DNA of 64,000 nt from Xenorhabdus innexi (GTDB lineage Bacteria > Pseudomonadota > Gammaproteobacteria > Enterobacterales > Enterobacteriaceae): the NCBI RefSeq assembly GCF_002632485.1, contig NZ_NIBU01000011.1, positions 1-64,000 on the forward strand, in the 5' to 3' direction. Made by a program: the position numbers and the translations under genes. Below the pieces are notes generated by a model. The model was not told where the DNA came from. It searched no databases and saw nothing but the letters and a program-made list of their open reading frames with translations. Positions 30,226 to 38,851 of this stretch are shown piece after piece (the first letter of the stretch is position 1; each line of letters opens with the position of its first letter).

Positions 30226-30813
30226 TTAGTGAACGTTTTGTTTGATGAAGGTGCTGATTGACGAATCTTGGGCCATATCTGCAATGACATCAGATAGTAC
30301 AGTATTAACAGCGTCAGCAATTTTCGCGTTAGTGGCACTTAATGGCGCCTGAACATTATAACTCGTGCGGTAGTTCTTGATTTGCTTACTGCCATCCTGC
30401 GCATAAACAATCACTGAAATTTCTGCTTTTGCTGAAATATCGTGGCGTAGACTTCCTTCTTTAACAGTGGCATAAAGCTGATTAATAACAACTTGCAAAT
30501 TGGCATTAGATGGAGAGCCAATCATATAACCACGAGCGACCATTTGCTTTTCTAGTGCTTCTTGCAGTAAAAAGCGTAAATCGCGTGAAGGCAGTAACGT
30601 GACTAATTTTGCATCCCGGTTTATTTGAGCCAGGGCTTGAGATTGCCGCTTATCGACCCCACTAATAGTGATTGTGATTGCTTTCATCGTTGGGTCTGCC
30701 GATGGCAGTGCAATTTTAGGCTGAATAGCGAGTGTATTGCTGGAATCTGCACAACCAGCCAGGTTGGCTAAAAAGAGAAGTGCAGCAAGTGGAATAAGTA
30801 TTTTCTTTAGCAT
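30226..30813 (-). CDS. yajG: YajG family lipoprotein
   Basis: A 195-residue lipoprotein (E. coli YajG 192) with signal peptide MLKKILIPLAALLFLANLAG and lipobox cysteine in LAGC. The middle contains LLPSRDLRFLLQEALEKQM and LQVVINQLYA, conserved in the family. Function not established; linked by position to ampG. Start 30813 chosen by the signal peptide. Confidence 0.92.
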   Translation of the reverse strand: MLKKILIPLAALLFLANLAGCADSSNTLAIQPKIALPSADPTMKAITITISGVDKRQSQALAQINRDAKLVTLLPSRDLRFLLQEALEKQMVARGYMIGSPSNANLQVVINQLYATVKEGSLRHDISAKAEISVIVYAQDGSKQIKNYRTSYNVQAPLSATNAKIADAVNTVLSDVIADMAQDSSISTFIKQNVH

Positions 30814-31057
30814 GTAAATGGTCTCATTCTGGATATGGATACCCGACATAGTAATACAGATAGTACAAACCGTTGCAATCATAACACTGCCATAGGTAGT
30901 GGCATATCCCTAATGCTTACTAATTGAAACATATAGGGAAATGAATAAAATGCATTTGGTTTAAGATATTTAGATGTTCGAATACTATAAATCACAGAAA
31001 ATAAACTAAAATCAATACATGGTTTATTAATAACCTTTGGTGATTAAGGAGAATGAG

Positions 31058-31372
31058 ATGGTTCGTCAGGAAATAGAAACGAAGTTACGGGCGGCATTTA
31101 AGCCTTCTCATCTGGAAGTTATTGATGAAAGCTATCGTCATAATGTACCAGCAGGTTCTGAAAGCCATTTTAAAATCATTGTCATCAGCAATGAATTTAT
31201 TGATCAGAGGATGCTTAACCGACATCGCTCAGTATACAGTGTTCTGGTTAATGAGATGGCGGGAGGCGTTCATGCACTGGCACTCCATACTTATACCGAA
31301 AAAGAGTGGACGGAATTGGAAGATACTGTTCTGGGTTCGCCTGCATGTCGGGGAGGAACAACCACAGTTTGA
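31058..31372 (+). CDS. bolA: Transcriptional regulator / Fe-S assembly factor BolA
   Basis: A 104-residue BolA protein (E. coli 105), class II KH-like fold with [10 protein letters not shown] and the [12 protein letters not shown] region with its conserved histidine. BolA affects cell shape and biofilm in stationary phase and pairs with monothiol glutaredoxin. ATG 31058 follows AAGGAG; the in-frame GTG 31037 is upstream of that site and ignored. Ends in a tetraloop terminator. Confidence 0.96.
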   Translation: MVRQEIETKLRAAFKPSHLEVIDESYRHNVPAGSESHFKIIVISNEFIDQRMLNRHRSVYSVLVNEMAGGVHALALHTYTEKEWTELEDTVLGSPACRGGTTTV

Positions 31373-31432
31373 TAATTGTCGCAGAATAGTGCCGCGACTT
31401 AATTTTTAATTAATTGGCTTTTCACGTTAAAC

Positions 31433-31455
31433 TACAGCCTTCGGGCTGTATTTTT
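31433..31455 (+). terminator. bolA terminator with TTCG tetraloop
   Basis: TACAGCC-TTCG-GGCTGTA followed by five T: a seven-pair stem with the very stable UUCG tetraloop. Confidence 0.92.
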
Positions 31456-31458
31456 GTT

Positions 31459-31579
31459 TATACCCGTTTTTTAAAGTGATAGCGTTGCTGGTTACGCATG
31501 TCCCTCAACCACATAATTATTTATGTGTTATGAGGAAACTCTTTTGCCATTGCGCTTTATCTTGGAGTTTATGGGTATA
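31459..31579. repeat. Decayed ERIC-like element
   Basis: Begins TATACCC and ends GGGTATA, 121 bases apart, with an imperfect inverted centre (CCTCAACCACATAA facing TTTATGTGTTATGAGG). Ends and size match ERIC, but the conserved CCCCAGT core is lost, so it is an old or variant copy. Confidence 0.6.
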
Positions 31580-31669
31580 TTCATATTGAATAACCAATTA
31601 TACGATGTGGTTATTGAGCAATGCTTATCACATAAGTCAACGAATATTGCACGCTTTTGCTGGCAATTC

Positions 31670-31698
31670 TCGACTCATCCTGTCTGCATCGCTATAAT
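31670..31698 (+). promoter_or_regulatory. tig promoter
   Basis: TCGACT (31670-31675), 17 bases, TATAAT (31693-31698): a strong sigma-70 promoter giving a leader of about 160 bases. Confidence 0.75.
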
Positions 31699-31864
31699 GC
31701 TGCGTCTAAATTTTTACAATAGTTTCGGGGCGCTTCTGATCACAGGGATTCTCGGTTTTTAAATGCGACCACCCCGGTTCTTGAAGAGTGCTGCAATTTG
31801 CCCGTATCGGGCGCTGTAGTATTCTGAAGTTGACCGAGCACTATGATTTTTTTGAGGTAACAAG

Positions 31865-33169
31865 ATGCAAGTTTCTGTTGAAACAACTCAAGGCCTAGGG
31901 CGTCGTGTGTCAATCACCGTTCCTGCTGCCGACATTGAAAAAGCAGTTAACAGTGAGCTGGTTAATGTAGCGAAAAAAGTACGTATTGACGGTTTCCGTA
32001 AAGGCAAAGTGCCTATGAACATCGTTAAGCAGCGTTATGGCGCCTCTGTCCTGCAGGACGTACTGGGTGATCTGATGCAGCGTAACTTCATCAATGCAAT
32101 CATTGAGAATAAAATTAATCCAGCCGGTGCACCAAGCTACAAACCAGAACAGTTTAAAGATGGTGAAGACTTCGTTTACGCAGTTGAATTCGAAGTTTAT
32201 CCAGAAATCGAACTGAAAGGTCTGGAAGAAATTGAAATTGAAAAACCAGTTGTTGAAGTGAAAGATGCAGACGTTGACACAATGCTGGAAACTCTGCGTA
32301 AACAGCAGGCTGACTGGAAAGAAACTGAAGCAGCAGCAGCTACAGAAGATCGCGTAACTGTAGATTTTAATGGTTCTGTTGATGGTGAAGAATTTGAAGG
32401 TGGTAAAGCAACTGACTTCGTTCTGGCAATGGGCCAAGGCCGCATGATCCCAGGTTTCGAAGAAGGTGTTGTTGGTCACAAAGCGGGTGACGAATTTACT
32501 ATCGATGTAACTTTCCCTGAAGACTATCATGCTGAAAACCTGAAAGGTAAAGCGGCGAAATTCGCAATTAACCTGAAGAAAGTTGAACAGCGTGAACTGC
32601 CAGAACTGACTGAAGAGTTCATCAAGCGTTTTGGTATTGCTGAAGCGACTGTTGACGGCCTGCGTGCAGAAGTTCGCAAAAATATGGAACGTGAACTGAA
32701 AAATGCAGTGCGTAACCGCATTAAAACTCAGGTTCTGGATGGTCTGGTTAATGCTAACGAAATTGATGTTCCGGCTGCGGCTATTGATGGCGAAGTTGAT
32801 GTACTGCGTCGTCAGGCGGCACAGCGTTTCGGTGGCAATGAAGCGCAGGCTCTCGAACTACCTCGTGAACTGTTCGAAGAGCAGGCAAAACGCCGTGTTG
32901 TTGTTGGTCTGCTGTTAGGTGAAGTTATCAGCAGCAATGAGCTGAAAGTTGATGATGAGCGTGTCAACGCGCTGATCGAAGAAATGGCTTCTGCATATGA
33001 AGATCCAAAAGAAGTCGTTGAATACTACAGCAAAAACCAAGAGATGATGAACAACATCCGCAACGTTGCTCTGGAAGAGCAAGCTGTTGAATTTGTTCTG
33101 AGCAAAGCAAAAGTTTCTGAAAAAGAGACAGGCTTTAATGATCTGATGAATCAGAACCAAATGGCATAA
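31865..33169 (+). CDS. tig: Trigger factor, ribosome-bound chaperone
   Basis: A 434-residue protein (E. coli 432). Domains in order: ribosome-binding domain with signature GFRKGKVP near residue 43, FKBP-type prolyl isomerase domain (about 150-245; [17 protein letters not shown]), and the helical chaperone arms. It shields nascent chains at the exit tunnel. Codon use is strongly biased to common codons, as for a highly expressed gene. Upstream of clpPX and lon, as in E. coli. Confidence 0.98.
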   Translation: MQVSVETTQGLGRRVSITVPAADIEKAVNSELVNVAKKVRIDGFRKGKVPMNIVKQRYGASVLQDVLGDLMQRNFINAIIENKINPAGAPSYKPEQFKDGEDFVYAVEFEVYPEIELKGLEEIEIEKPVVEVKDADVDTMLETLRKQQADWKETEAAAATEDRVTVDFNGSVDGEEFEGGKATDFVLAMGQGRMIPGFEEGVVGHKAGDEFTIDVTFPEDYHAENLKGKAAKFAINLKKVEQRELPELTEEFIKRFGIAEATVDGLRAEVRKNMERELKNAVRNRIKTQVLDGLVNANEIDVPAAAIDGEVDVLRRQAAQRFGGNEAQALELPRELFEEQAKRRVVVGLLLGEVISSNELKVDDERVNALIEEMASAYEDPKEVVEYYSKNQEMMNNIRNVALEEQAVEFVLSKAKVSEKETGFNDLMNQNQMA

Positions 33170-33219
33170 GTTTCATTTATTGATTACCTGAGATGATAAA
33201 TTCTTCTCTCAGTAATGTG

Positions 33220-33249
33220 AACCCGCAAGCATTGCCTGCGGGTTTTTTT
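33220..33249 (+). terminator. tig terminator
   Basis: AACCCGCA (33220-33227) and TGCGGGTT (33237-33244) form an eight-pair stem followed by seven T. Confidence 0.93.
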
Positions 33250-33255
33250 ATTGTT

Positions 33256-33284
33256 CTTGAAAAAAACAGATTTAACCTCATATC
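33256..33284 (+). promoter_or_regulatory. Probable sigma-32 heat-shock promoter of clpP
   Basis: CTTGAA (33256-33261) is a perfect sigma-32 -35 box; after 14 bases comes CCTCATAT, one change from the CCCCAT-T consensus. Known clpP genes of enterobacteria are heat-shock controlled, which fits. Confidence 0.7.
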
Positions 33285-33427
33285 CTTTCTTACTATTATG
33301 TAAAGGCTTACTACTTTTTATAGAGGGGAGCCCTCTGTTAGTTAACTTTGGATCATGGTCATCATCGCTTATCTCAAGTAGAATCAGTAATGAATGGCAC
33401 CAGCGTGAGTTCTATTAGGAGACGGAA

Positions 33428-34051
33428 ATGTCATACAGTGGCAAGCAAGATCAATATGCACCTAACATGTCTTTGGTGCCGATGGTGGTTGAACAGACAG
33501 CACGTGGGGAACGTGCATTTGATATTTATTCCCGCTTATTAAAAGATCGAATTATTTTTCTGACTGGTCAGGTTGAAGATCATATGGCGAACTTAATTGT
33601 CGCTCAAATGCTATTCCTGGAAGCAGAAAACCCAGAAAAAGATATTCACTTATATATCAACTCACCGGGTGGGGTTATCACAGCTGGTATGTCTATTTAT
33701 GACACAATGCAATTTATTAAACCGGATGTGAGTACGATTTGTATGGGGCAAGCCTGCTCAATGGGGGCTTTCCTGTTAACAGCTGGTGCAAAAGGGAAGC
33801 GTTTCTGTTTGCCAAATTCCAGAGTTATGATCCATCAGCCATTGGGTGGGTTTCAGGGACAGGCAACAGATATTGAAATTCATGCGCAGGAAATACTCAA
33901 AGTTAAGGCACGTATGAATGAGTTGATGGCAAAACATACGGGGCAATCGCTTGAGAAGATAGTCGAAGATACAGAACGTGATCGTTTCCTGTCAGCTGGG
34001 GAAGCCGTAGAATACGGATTGGTTGATAGCATATTCACCCAGCGCAACTAA
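33428..34051 (+). CDS. clpP: ATP-dependent Clp protease proteolytic subunit
   Basis: A 207-residue serine protease (E. coli 207). Catalytic S111 in GQACSMGA and H136 in MIHQPLG are clear; the aspartate lies near 185. The residue before the nucleophile is cysteine, where E. coli has alanine. ClpP forms a double seven-subunit ring fed by ClpX or ClpA. The first 14 residues are probably a removed propeptide, as in E. coli. clpX follows 144 bases later. Confidence 0.98.
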   Translation: MSYSGKQDQYAPNMSLVPMVVEQTARGERAFDIYSRLLKDRIIFLTGQVEDHMANLIVAQMLFLEAENPEKDIHLYINSPGGVITAGMSIYDTMQFIKPDVSTICMGQACSMGAFLLTAGAKGKRFCLPNSRVMIHQPLGGFQGQATDIEIHAQEILKVKARMNELMAKHTGQSLEKIVEDTERDRFLSAGEAVEYGLVDSIFTQRN

Positions 34052-34195
34052 TTTATTGATAATTAATTTATTACTCCAACACTATAATTTAAAGGTGAAT
34101 TTTTGTACAATCACCTGCTTGGGCGGAGTAATAACAGCGTTTTTTCTGTTATGCCAGATAGACTGGGATAACAGCTCATAAAGTGAGGTTGACTG

Positions 34196-35467
34196 ATGAC
34201 AGATAAGCGCAAAGACGGTTCAGGAAAGCTGCTGTATTGCTCTTTCTGCGGGAAAAGCCAACATGAAGTCCGGAAATTAATAGCTGGCCCGTCAGTGTAT
34301 ATCTGCGATGAATGTGTCGATTTATGTAATGATATCATTCGCGAAGAAATTAAAGAGCTGGTACCACATCGTGAGCGCAGTACATTGCCTACTCCTCATG
34401 AAATTCGTCAACATCTGGATGATTATGTCATCGGTCAGGAAATGGCGAAAAAAGTACTGGCGGTAGCCGTCTATAACCATTACAAGAGACTGCGTAATGG
34501 GGATACTAATAACGGCGTGGAATTAGGCAAAAGTAATATTCTGCTAATCGGGCCGACTGGTAGTGGTAAAACTTTACTGGCAGAAACACTTGCCCGCTAT
34601 CTAGATGTGCCTTTTACCATGGCTGATGCTACGACCCTGACCGAAGCAGGTTACGTTGGGGAAGACGTAGAAAATATTATCCAAAAACTTTTGCAAAAAT
34701 GTGACTACGATGTACAGAAAGCGCAGCGTGGCATCGTTTATATTGATGAAATAGATAAAATCTCCCGTAAATCTGATAATCCTTCGATAACGCGTGACGT
34801 GTCGGGTGAAGGTGTCCAACAGGCGCTTTTAAAACTGATTGAAGGCACAGTAGCTGCTGTTCCTCCTCAGGGGGGTCGCAAGCATCCACAGCAGGAGTTC
34901 CTTCAGGTTGATACATCTAAAATTCTGTTCATTTGTGGCGGGGCATTTGCCGGGTTGAGTAAAGTTGTCAGCCAGCGTTTGAATGTCAGCTCTGGAATAG
35001 GTTTTAGTGCTACAGTTAAAGGCGAATCAGAGAAAGCAACTGAAGGTGAATTGCTGTCTCAGGTTGAACCGGAAGATTTGATCAAATTCGGGCTGATCCC
35101 TGAATTTATTGGTCGTCTGCCTGTTGTGGCAACACTGGGTGAACTAAATGAAGACGCTTTAATCCAGATTCTGCAAGAGCCAAAAAACGCGTTGACAAAA
35201 CAGTATCAGGCTTTATTTAATCTGGAAGGTGTTGAGCTGGAATTCAGAAAAGAAGCTCTGACAGCAATCGCTAAAAAAGCAATGGCGCGTAAGACAGGTG
35301 CTCGTGGTCTTCGCTCAATTGTGGAAGGTGTTTTATTGGATACAATGTACGATCTCCCATCAATGGAACATGTAGAGAAAGTTGTCGTTGATGAGACGGT
35401 TGTTGAAGATAAATCAGCACCATTATTGATATACAGCAAACCGGATGCTCAAGTTTCTGGTGAGTGA
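34196..35467 (+). CDS. clpX: ATP-dependent Clp protease ATP-binding subunit ClpX
   Basis: A 423-residue AAA+ unfoldase (E. coli 424). N-terminal zinc domain cysteines are in YCSFCGKS and ICDECVDLC; Walker A is GPTGSGKT, Walker [10 protein letters not shown], the pore loop is GYVGEDV and the ClpP-docking loop IGF is in SGIGFSATV. It selects tagged substrates such as SsrA-tailed proteins and feeds them to ClpP. Confidence 0.98.
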   Translation: MTDKRKDGSGKLLYCSFCGKSQHEVRKLIAGPSVYICDECVDLCNDIIREEIKELVPHRERSTLPTPHEIRQHLDDYVIGQEMAKKVLAVAVYNHYKRLRNGDTNNGVELGKSNILLIGPTGSGKTLLAETLARYLDVPFTMADATTLTEAGYVGEDVENIIQKLLQKCDYDVQKAQRGIVYIDEIDKISRKSDNPSITRDVSGEGVQQALLKLIEGTVAAVPPQGGRKHPQQEFLQVDTSKILFICGGAFAGLSKVVSQRLNVSSGIGFSATVKGESEKATEGELLSQVEPEDLIKFGLIPEFIGRLPVVATLGELNEDALIQILQEPKNALTKQYQALFNLEGVELEFRKEALTAIAKKAMARKTGARGLRSIVEGVLLDTMYDLPSMEHVEKVVVDETVVEDKSAPLLIYSKPDAQVSGE

Positions 35468-35514
35468 TGAAAATAGGGTAAGAAGTACCGGCCATCAACT
35501 CGCATTGCGAAAAT

Positions 35515-35545
35515 AAAATGAGGGGTTCTCCCTCATTTTGCTTTT
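35515..35545 (+). terminator. clpX terminator
   Basis: AAAATGAGGG (35515-35524) pairs with CCCTCATTTT (35530-35539) over ten bases, followed by a T run broken by GC. Confidence 0.88.
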
Positions 35546-35579
35546 TGCAGCTTTTTGTAGCTGTTTACAAATAAAGGCT

Positions 35580-35608
35580 ATTGAATGTCGGATTCCTGTC
35601 CCCATATA
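35580..35608 (+). promoter_or_regulatory. Sigma-32 heat-shock promoter of lon
   Basis: TTGAA (35581-35585), 14 bases, CCCCATATA (35600-35608). Both elements match the E. coli lon heat-shock promoter closely. Transcription would begin near 35616. Confidence 0.82.
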
Positions 35609-35624
35609 TTTTATATTCTTTGAA

Positions 35625-35654
35625 GTGAAACTCGTGAAAACCGTGTTTCACGAG
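35625..35654 (+). promoter_or_regulatory. Two competing hairpins in the lon leader
   Basis: CTCGTGAAA (35631-35639) pairs perfectly with TTTCACGAG (35646-35654). An alternative stem, GTGAAAC (35625-35631) with GTTTCAC (35645-35651), uses most of the same right arm, so the two cannot form together. They lie at the very 5' end of the predicted heat-shock transcript, about 40 bases before ATG 35696. A switch or stability role is conjecture; a DNA palindrome for a repressor is an alternative. Confidence 0.5.
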
Positions 35655-35695
35655 ATTCCTAAAAACTGGCGAAAGCTAAACGAAGAGAGAGCTCT

Positions 35696-38050
35696 ATGAA
35701 TCCTGAGCGTTCCGAACGCATAGAAATCCCTGTATTGCCTTTGCGCGATGTAGTGGTTTACCCACATATGGTGATCCCTCTGTTTGTTGGGCGAGAGAAG
35801 TCGATTCATTGTCTGGAAGCAGCAATGGATCATGACAAACAGGTCATGTTGGTAGCGCAGAAAGAAGCATCCACTGATGAACCGGGAGTCAATGATCTAT
35901 TCTCCGTAGGTACAGTGGCTTCTGTTCTACAGATGCTGAAATTACCAGATGGTACAGTGAAAGTTCTGGTCGAAGGTTTGCAGCGTGCCCGCATTACAAC
36001 GCTGACAGATAACGGTGAATATTTTTATGCGCAGGTTGAATATCAGGACTCCCCGATCGTTGATGAGCGCGAGCAGGAAGTTCTGGTAAGAACCGCGATT
36101 AATCAGTTTGAAGGTTATATCAAACTGAATAAAAAAATCCCGCCGGAAGTGCTGACATCATTACACAGTATTGAAGATGCCGCAAAATTAGCGGATACCA
36201 TTGCGGCTCATATGCCATTAAAAATCAATGATAAACAGACTGTTTTAGAAATGTCTGATGTTGTTGAGCGGATTGAATATCTGATTGCAATGATGGAATC
36301 AGAAATCGATCTACTACAGGTAGAAAAACGTATCCGTAATCGCGTTAAAAAACAGATGGAAAAAAGTCAACGCGAATACTACCTGAACGAGCAAATGAAG
36401 GCGATTCAGAAAGAATTAGGTGAGATGGATGATGCACCTGATGAATATGAAACGCTGAAACGCAAGATCGAAAATGCCAAAATGCCTAAAGAGGCACGGG
36501 AAAAAGCAGAAGCTGAGCTGCAAAAATTAAAAATGATGTCCCCGATGTCAGCGGAAGCGACGGTTGTACGCAGTTACATTGACTGGATAGTACAAGTTCC
36601 GTGGAACACGCGCAGCAAAGTGAAAAAAGATTTGGTGAAAGCTCAGGAAGTACTCGATACCGATCATTATGGTCTGGAACGAGTTAAAGAACGTATCCTT
36701 GAGTATCTGGCAGTACAAAGCCGCGTCAGTAAAATCAAAGGGCCAATTCTTTGTCTGGTAGGGCCTCCGGGTGTAGGTAAAACTTCATTGGGTCGCTCCA
36801 TTGCTCAGGCAACTGGTCGTAAATACGTCCGTATGGCACTGGGCGGAGTACGTGATGAAGCTGAAATACGTGGTCATCGTCGTACTTATATCGGCTCAAT
36901 GCCGGGTAAGTTAATTCAGAAAATGTCTAAAGTCGGGGTTAAAAATCCACTGTTCCTGTTAGATGAAATTGACAAAATGTCATCTGATATGCGCGGTGAT
37001 CCGGCTTCTGCTTTACTGGAAGTCCTTGATCCTGAACAGAACGTCACATTTAACGATCATTACCTTGAAGTAGATTATGATCTGTCTGATGTAATGTTCG
37101 TGGCAACATCCAATTCCATGAACATCCCAGCCCCGCTACTGGATCGTATGGAAGTGATCCGTTTGTCCGGCTACACCGAAGACGAAAAACTGAATATTGC
37201 CAAGCGCCATTTGTTACCTAAACAGATCGAACGCAACGCATTGAAAAAAGGCGAACTGACCATTGATGATGGTGCGATTATTGGCATTATCCGTTATTAC
37301 ACCCGCGAAGCTGGCGTACGTAGTCTGGAACGTGAAATTTCCAAACTGTGTCGTAAGGCAGTCAAGGCACTGTTGATGGATAAAACGCTTAAGCATATCG
37401 AGATCAATGGCGAAAACCTGAAAGATTATCTGGGTGTTCAAAAAGTAGATTATGGTCGCGCCGACACTGAAAACCGTGTTGGTCAGGTGACCGGGCTTGC
37501 ATGGACTGAAGTGGGTGGTGATCTACTGACAGTCGAAACAGCCAGTGTGCCGGGTAAAGGTAAACTGACCTATACCGGTTCGTTGGGAGAAGTCATGCAG
37601 GAATCTATTCAGGCTGCGTTGACAGTAGTCCGGGCTCGCGCGGATAAACTGGGTATCAGCTCTGACTTCCATGAAAAGCGTGATATTCACGTCCATGTGC
37701 CTGAAGGGGCAACACCGAAAGATGGTCCGAGTGCAGGTATCGCAATGTGTACAGCGCTGGTTTCCTGTCTGACCGGGAATCCGGTTAATGCTAATGTGGC
37801 TATGACAGGTGAAATTACTTTGCGTGGGCTTGTTCTGCCTATTGGTGGTTTGAAAGAAAAATTACTGGCAGCTCATCGTGGCGGAATTAAAACGGTCATC
37901 ATCCCTGATGAGAATAAGCGTGATCTGGAAGAGATCCCTCAGAACGTAATTCAGGATTTGGCAATTCATCCTGTTAAGCGTATAGAAGATGTTTTGACTA
38001 TTGCTTTACAGGAGCCAGCATTTGGTGCAGAGGTAGTATCACTAAAGTAG
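35696..38050 (+). CDS. lon: ATP-dependent protease Lon
   Basis: A 784-residue protease, same length as E. coli Lon. Order: N-terminal substrate-binding domain (1-300), AAA+ module with Walker A GPPGVGKTS near 356 and Walker B FLLDEIDKM, and the C-terminal Ser-Lys protease with PKDGPSAGIAM and GGLKEKLLAA. It degrades misfolded proteins and regulators. Heat-shock promoter and structured leader upstream; strong terminator downstream. Confidence 0.98.
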   Translation: MNPERSERIEIPVLPLRDVVVYPHMVIPLFVGREKSIHCLEAAMDHDKQVMLVAQKEASTDEPGVNDLFSVGTVASVLQMLKLPDGTVKVLVEGLQRARITTLTDNGEYFYAQVEYQDSPIVDEREQEVLVRTAINQFEGYIKLNKKIPPEVLTSLHSIEDAAKLADTIAAHMPLKINDKQTVLEMSDVVERIEYLIAMMESEIDLLQVEKRIRNRVKKQMEKSQREYYLNEQMKAIQKELGEMDDAPDEYETLKRKIENAKMPKEAREKAEAELQKLKMMSPMSAEATVVRSYIDWIVQVPWNTRSKVKKDLVKAQEVLDTDHYGLERVKERILEYLAVQSRVSKIKGPILCLVGPPGVGKTSLGRSIAQATGRKYVRMALGGVRDEAEIRGHRRTYIGSMPGKLIQKMSKVGVKNPLFLLDEIDKMSSDMRGDPASALLEVLDPEQNVTFNDHYLEVDYDLSDVMFVATSNSMNIPAPLLDRMEVIRLSGYTEDEKLNIAKRHLLPKQIERNALKKGELTIDDGAIIGIIRYYTREAGVRSLEREISKLCRKAVKALLMDKTLKHIEINGENLKDYLGVQKVDYGRADTENRVGQVTGLAWTEVGGDLLTVETASVPGKGKLTYTGSLGEVMQESIQAALTVVRARADKLGISSDFHEKRDIHVHVPEGATPKDGPSAGIAMCTALVSCLTGNPVNANVAMTGEITLRGLVLPIGGLKEKLLAAHRGGIKTVIIPDENKRDLEEIPQNVIQDLAIHPVKRIEDVLTIALQEPAFGAEVVSLK

Positions 38051-38092
38051 TACGAAAATAGTGAGCTGAATCAAGCTGCTGTATAAAAATTA

Positions 38093-38129
38093 GGTTGGTA
38101 GGCTAATTCGGGCTTGCCAGCCTTTTTTT
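38093..38129 (+). terminator. lon terminator
   Basis: GGTTGGTAGGC (38093-38103) pairs with GCTTGCCAGCC (38112-38122) using three G-U pairs, followed by seven T. Confidence 0.88.
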
Positions 38130-38345
38130 GTCTTATTAAGTTAGCTTAATCTAAAGTTCTGATTAAATATTTTGCTGTTCTATGATTTCTTGCTAATACT
38201 GGAATTGGTTGATATAACAGCGAGGCTGTCGTATTAACCGCTATAAATAGGTCTTTGTTACGATAGTGTACCTGATAGTTTTTAAGTTCCAACAAAGAAG
38301 AAACTTGGAAGCTAAAGGGTATAAAACTAAATGGGGATGATAAGC

Positions 38346-38621
38346 GTGAATAAATCACAACTGATCGACAAAATTGCTGCTGATGTGAATATTTCTAAAG
38401 CAGCTGCCGGGCGTGTAGTAGATGCATTCATTTCTTCAGTTTCTGGATCATTGAAAGTCGGTGATGATGTCGTTTTGGTAGGGTTTGGAACATTTACTGT
38501 GCGTGAGCGAGCCGCTCGTACAGGGCGTAACCCTCAGACAGGTAAAGAAATCAAAATCGCAGCAGCAAAAGTACCTGCTTTCCGTGCCGGAAAAGGCTTA
38601 AAAGATGCGGTTAACGGGTAA
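38346..38621 (+). CDS. hupB: DNA-binding protein HU-beta
   Basis: A 91-residue histone-like protein (E. coli 90). It has the HU signature [20 protein letters not shown] and the DNA-gripping proline arm. GTG 38346 (encoding MNKSQLIDK) is chosen over ATG 38331 because it matches the family start and has GGGGAT at a suitable distance. HU dimers shape the nucleoid. Its position between lon and ppiD is as in E. coli. Confidence 0.97.
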   Translation: MNKSQLIDKIAADVNISKAAAGRVVDAFISSVSGSLKVGDDVVLVGFGTFTVRERAARTGRNPQTGKEIKIAAAKVPAFRAGKGLKDAVNG

Positions 38622-38654
38622 TTGTTAAATAGCCACCCTATTTACTATTACAGC

Positions 38655-38674
38655 TATACCCTATGGGTTTTAAC
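38655..38674. repeat. Possible solo ERIC end
   Basis: The first 12 bases, TATACCCTATGG, equal one terminus of the complete ERIC at 20821-20947 read in reverse, and 16 of 20 match. The rest of an ERIC is not recognisable, so this may be a relic or chance. Confidence 0.3.
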
Positions 38675-38754
38675 AATGCCGTCTAATTAAGCTGCCGTCT
38701 GAGTGTACAGTGGGCAGGTTAAACTGACTGGCTGGAATCGATAGGTTAAAATAT

Positions 38755-38785
38755 AAGCGCGTCACTTGATTGATGCGCTTTTTTT
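38755..38785 (+). terminator. hupB terminator
   Basis: AAGCGCGTCA (38755-38764) pairs with TGATGCGCTT (38771-38780), one G-U pair, six-base loop, then seven T. Confidence 0.92.
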
Positions 38786-38851
38786 CTCTTAGCGTTCGAA
38801 TTAGCGTAAGATGGTGGTTTCTTTTTCACTAAAGCGGAGTTTTACGTCTTT

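Larger units (their letters stand above)
31373..31864. other. bolA-tig intergenic region
   Basis: 492 bases without a supported gene. In order it holds the bolA terminator, a decayed ERIC-like element, the tig promoter and a 160-base tig leader ending in the ribosome site GAGGTAAC. A 79-codon open frame at 31523-31762 overlaps the promoter and has no recognisable content. Confidence 0.6.

Noticed and set aside
31523-31762. 79-codon plus-strand open frame between bolA and tig
   Set aside because: Overlaps the ERIC-like element and the tig promoter, lacks a ribosome site and has no recognisable domain.
31910-32530. 206-codon open frame antisense to tig
   Set aside because: Phe/Asn-rich translation is the shadow of highly biased tig codons; no ribosome site.
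38146-38358. 70-codon minus-strand frame between lon and hupB
   Set aside because: Overlaps the hupB start region and has low-complexity content; region is better explained as the hupB promoter.
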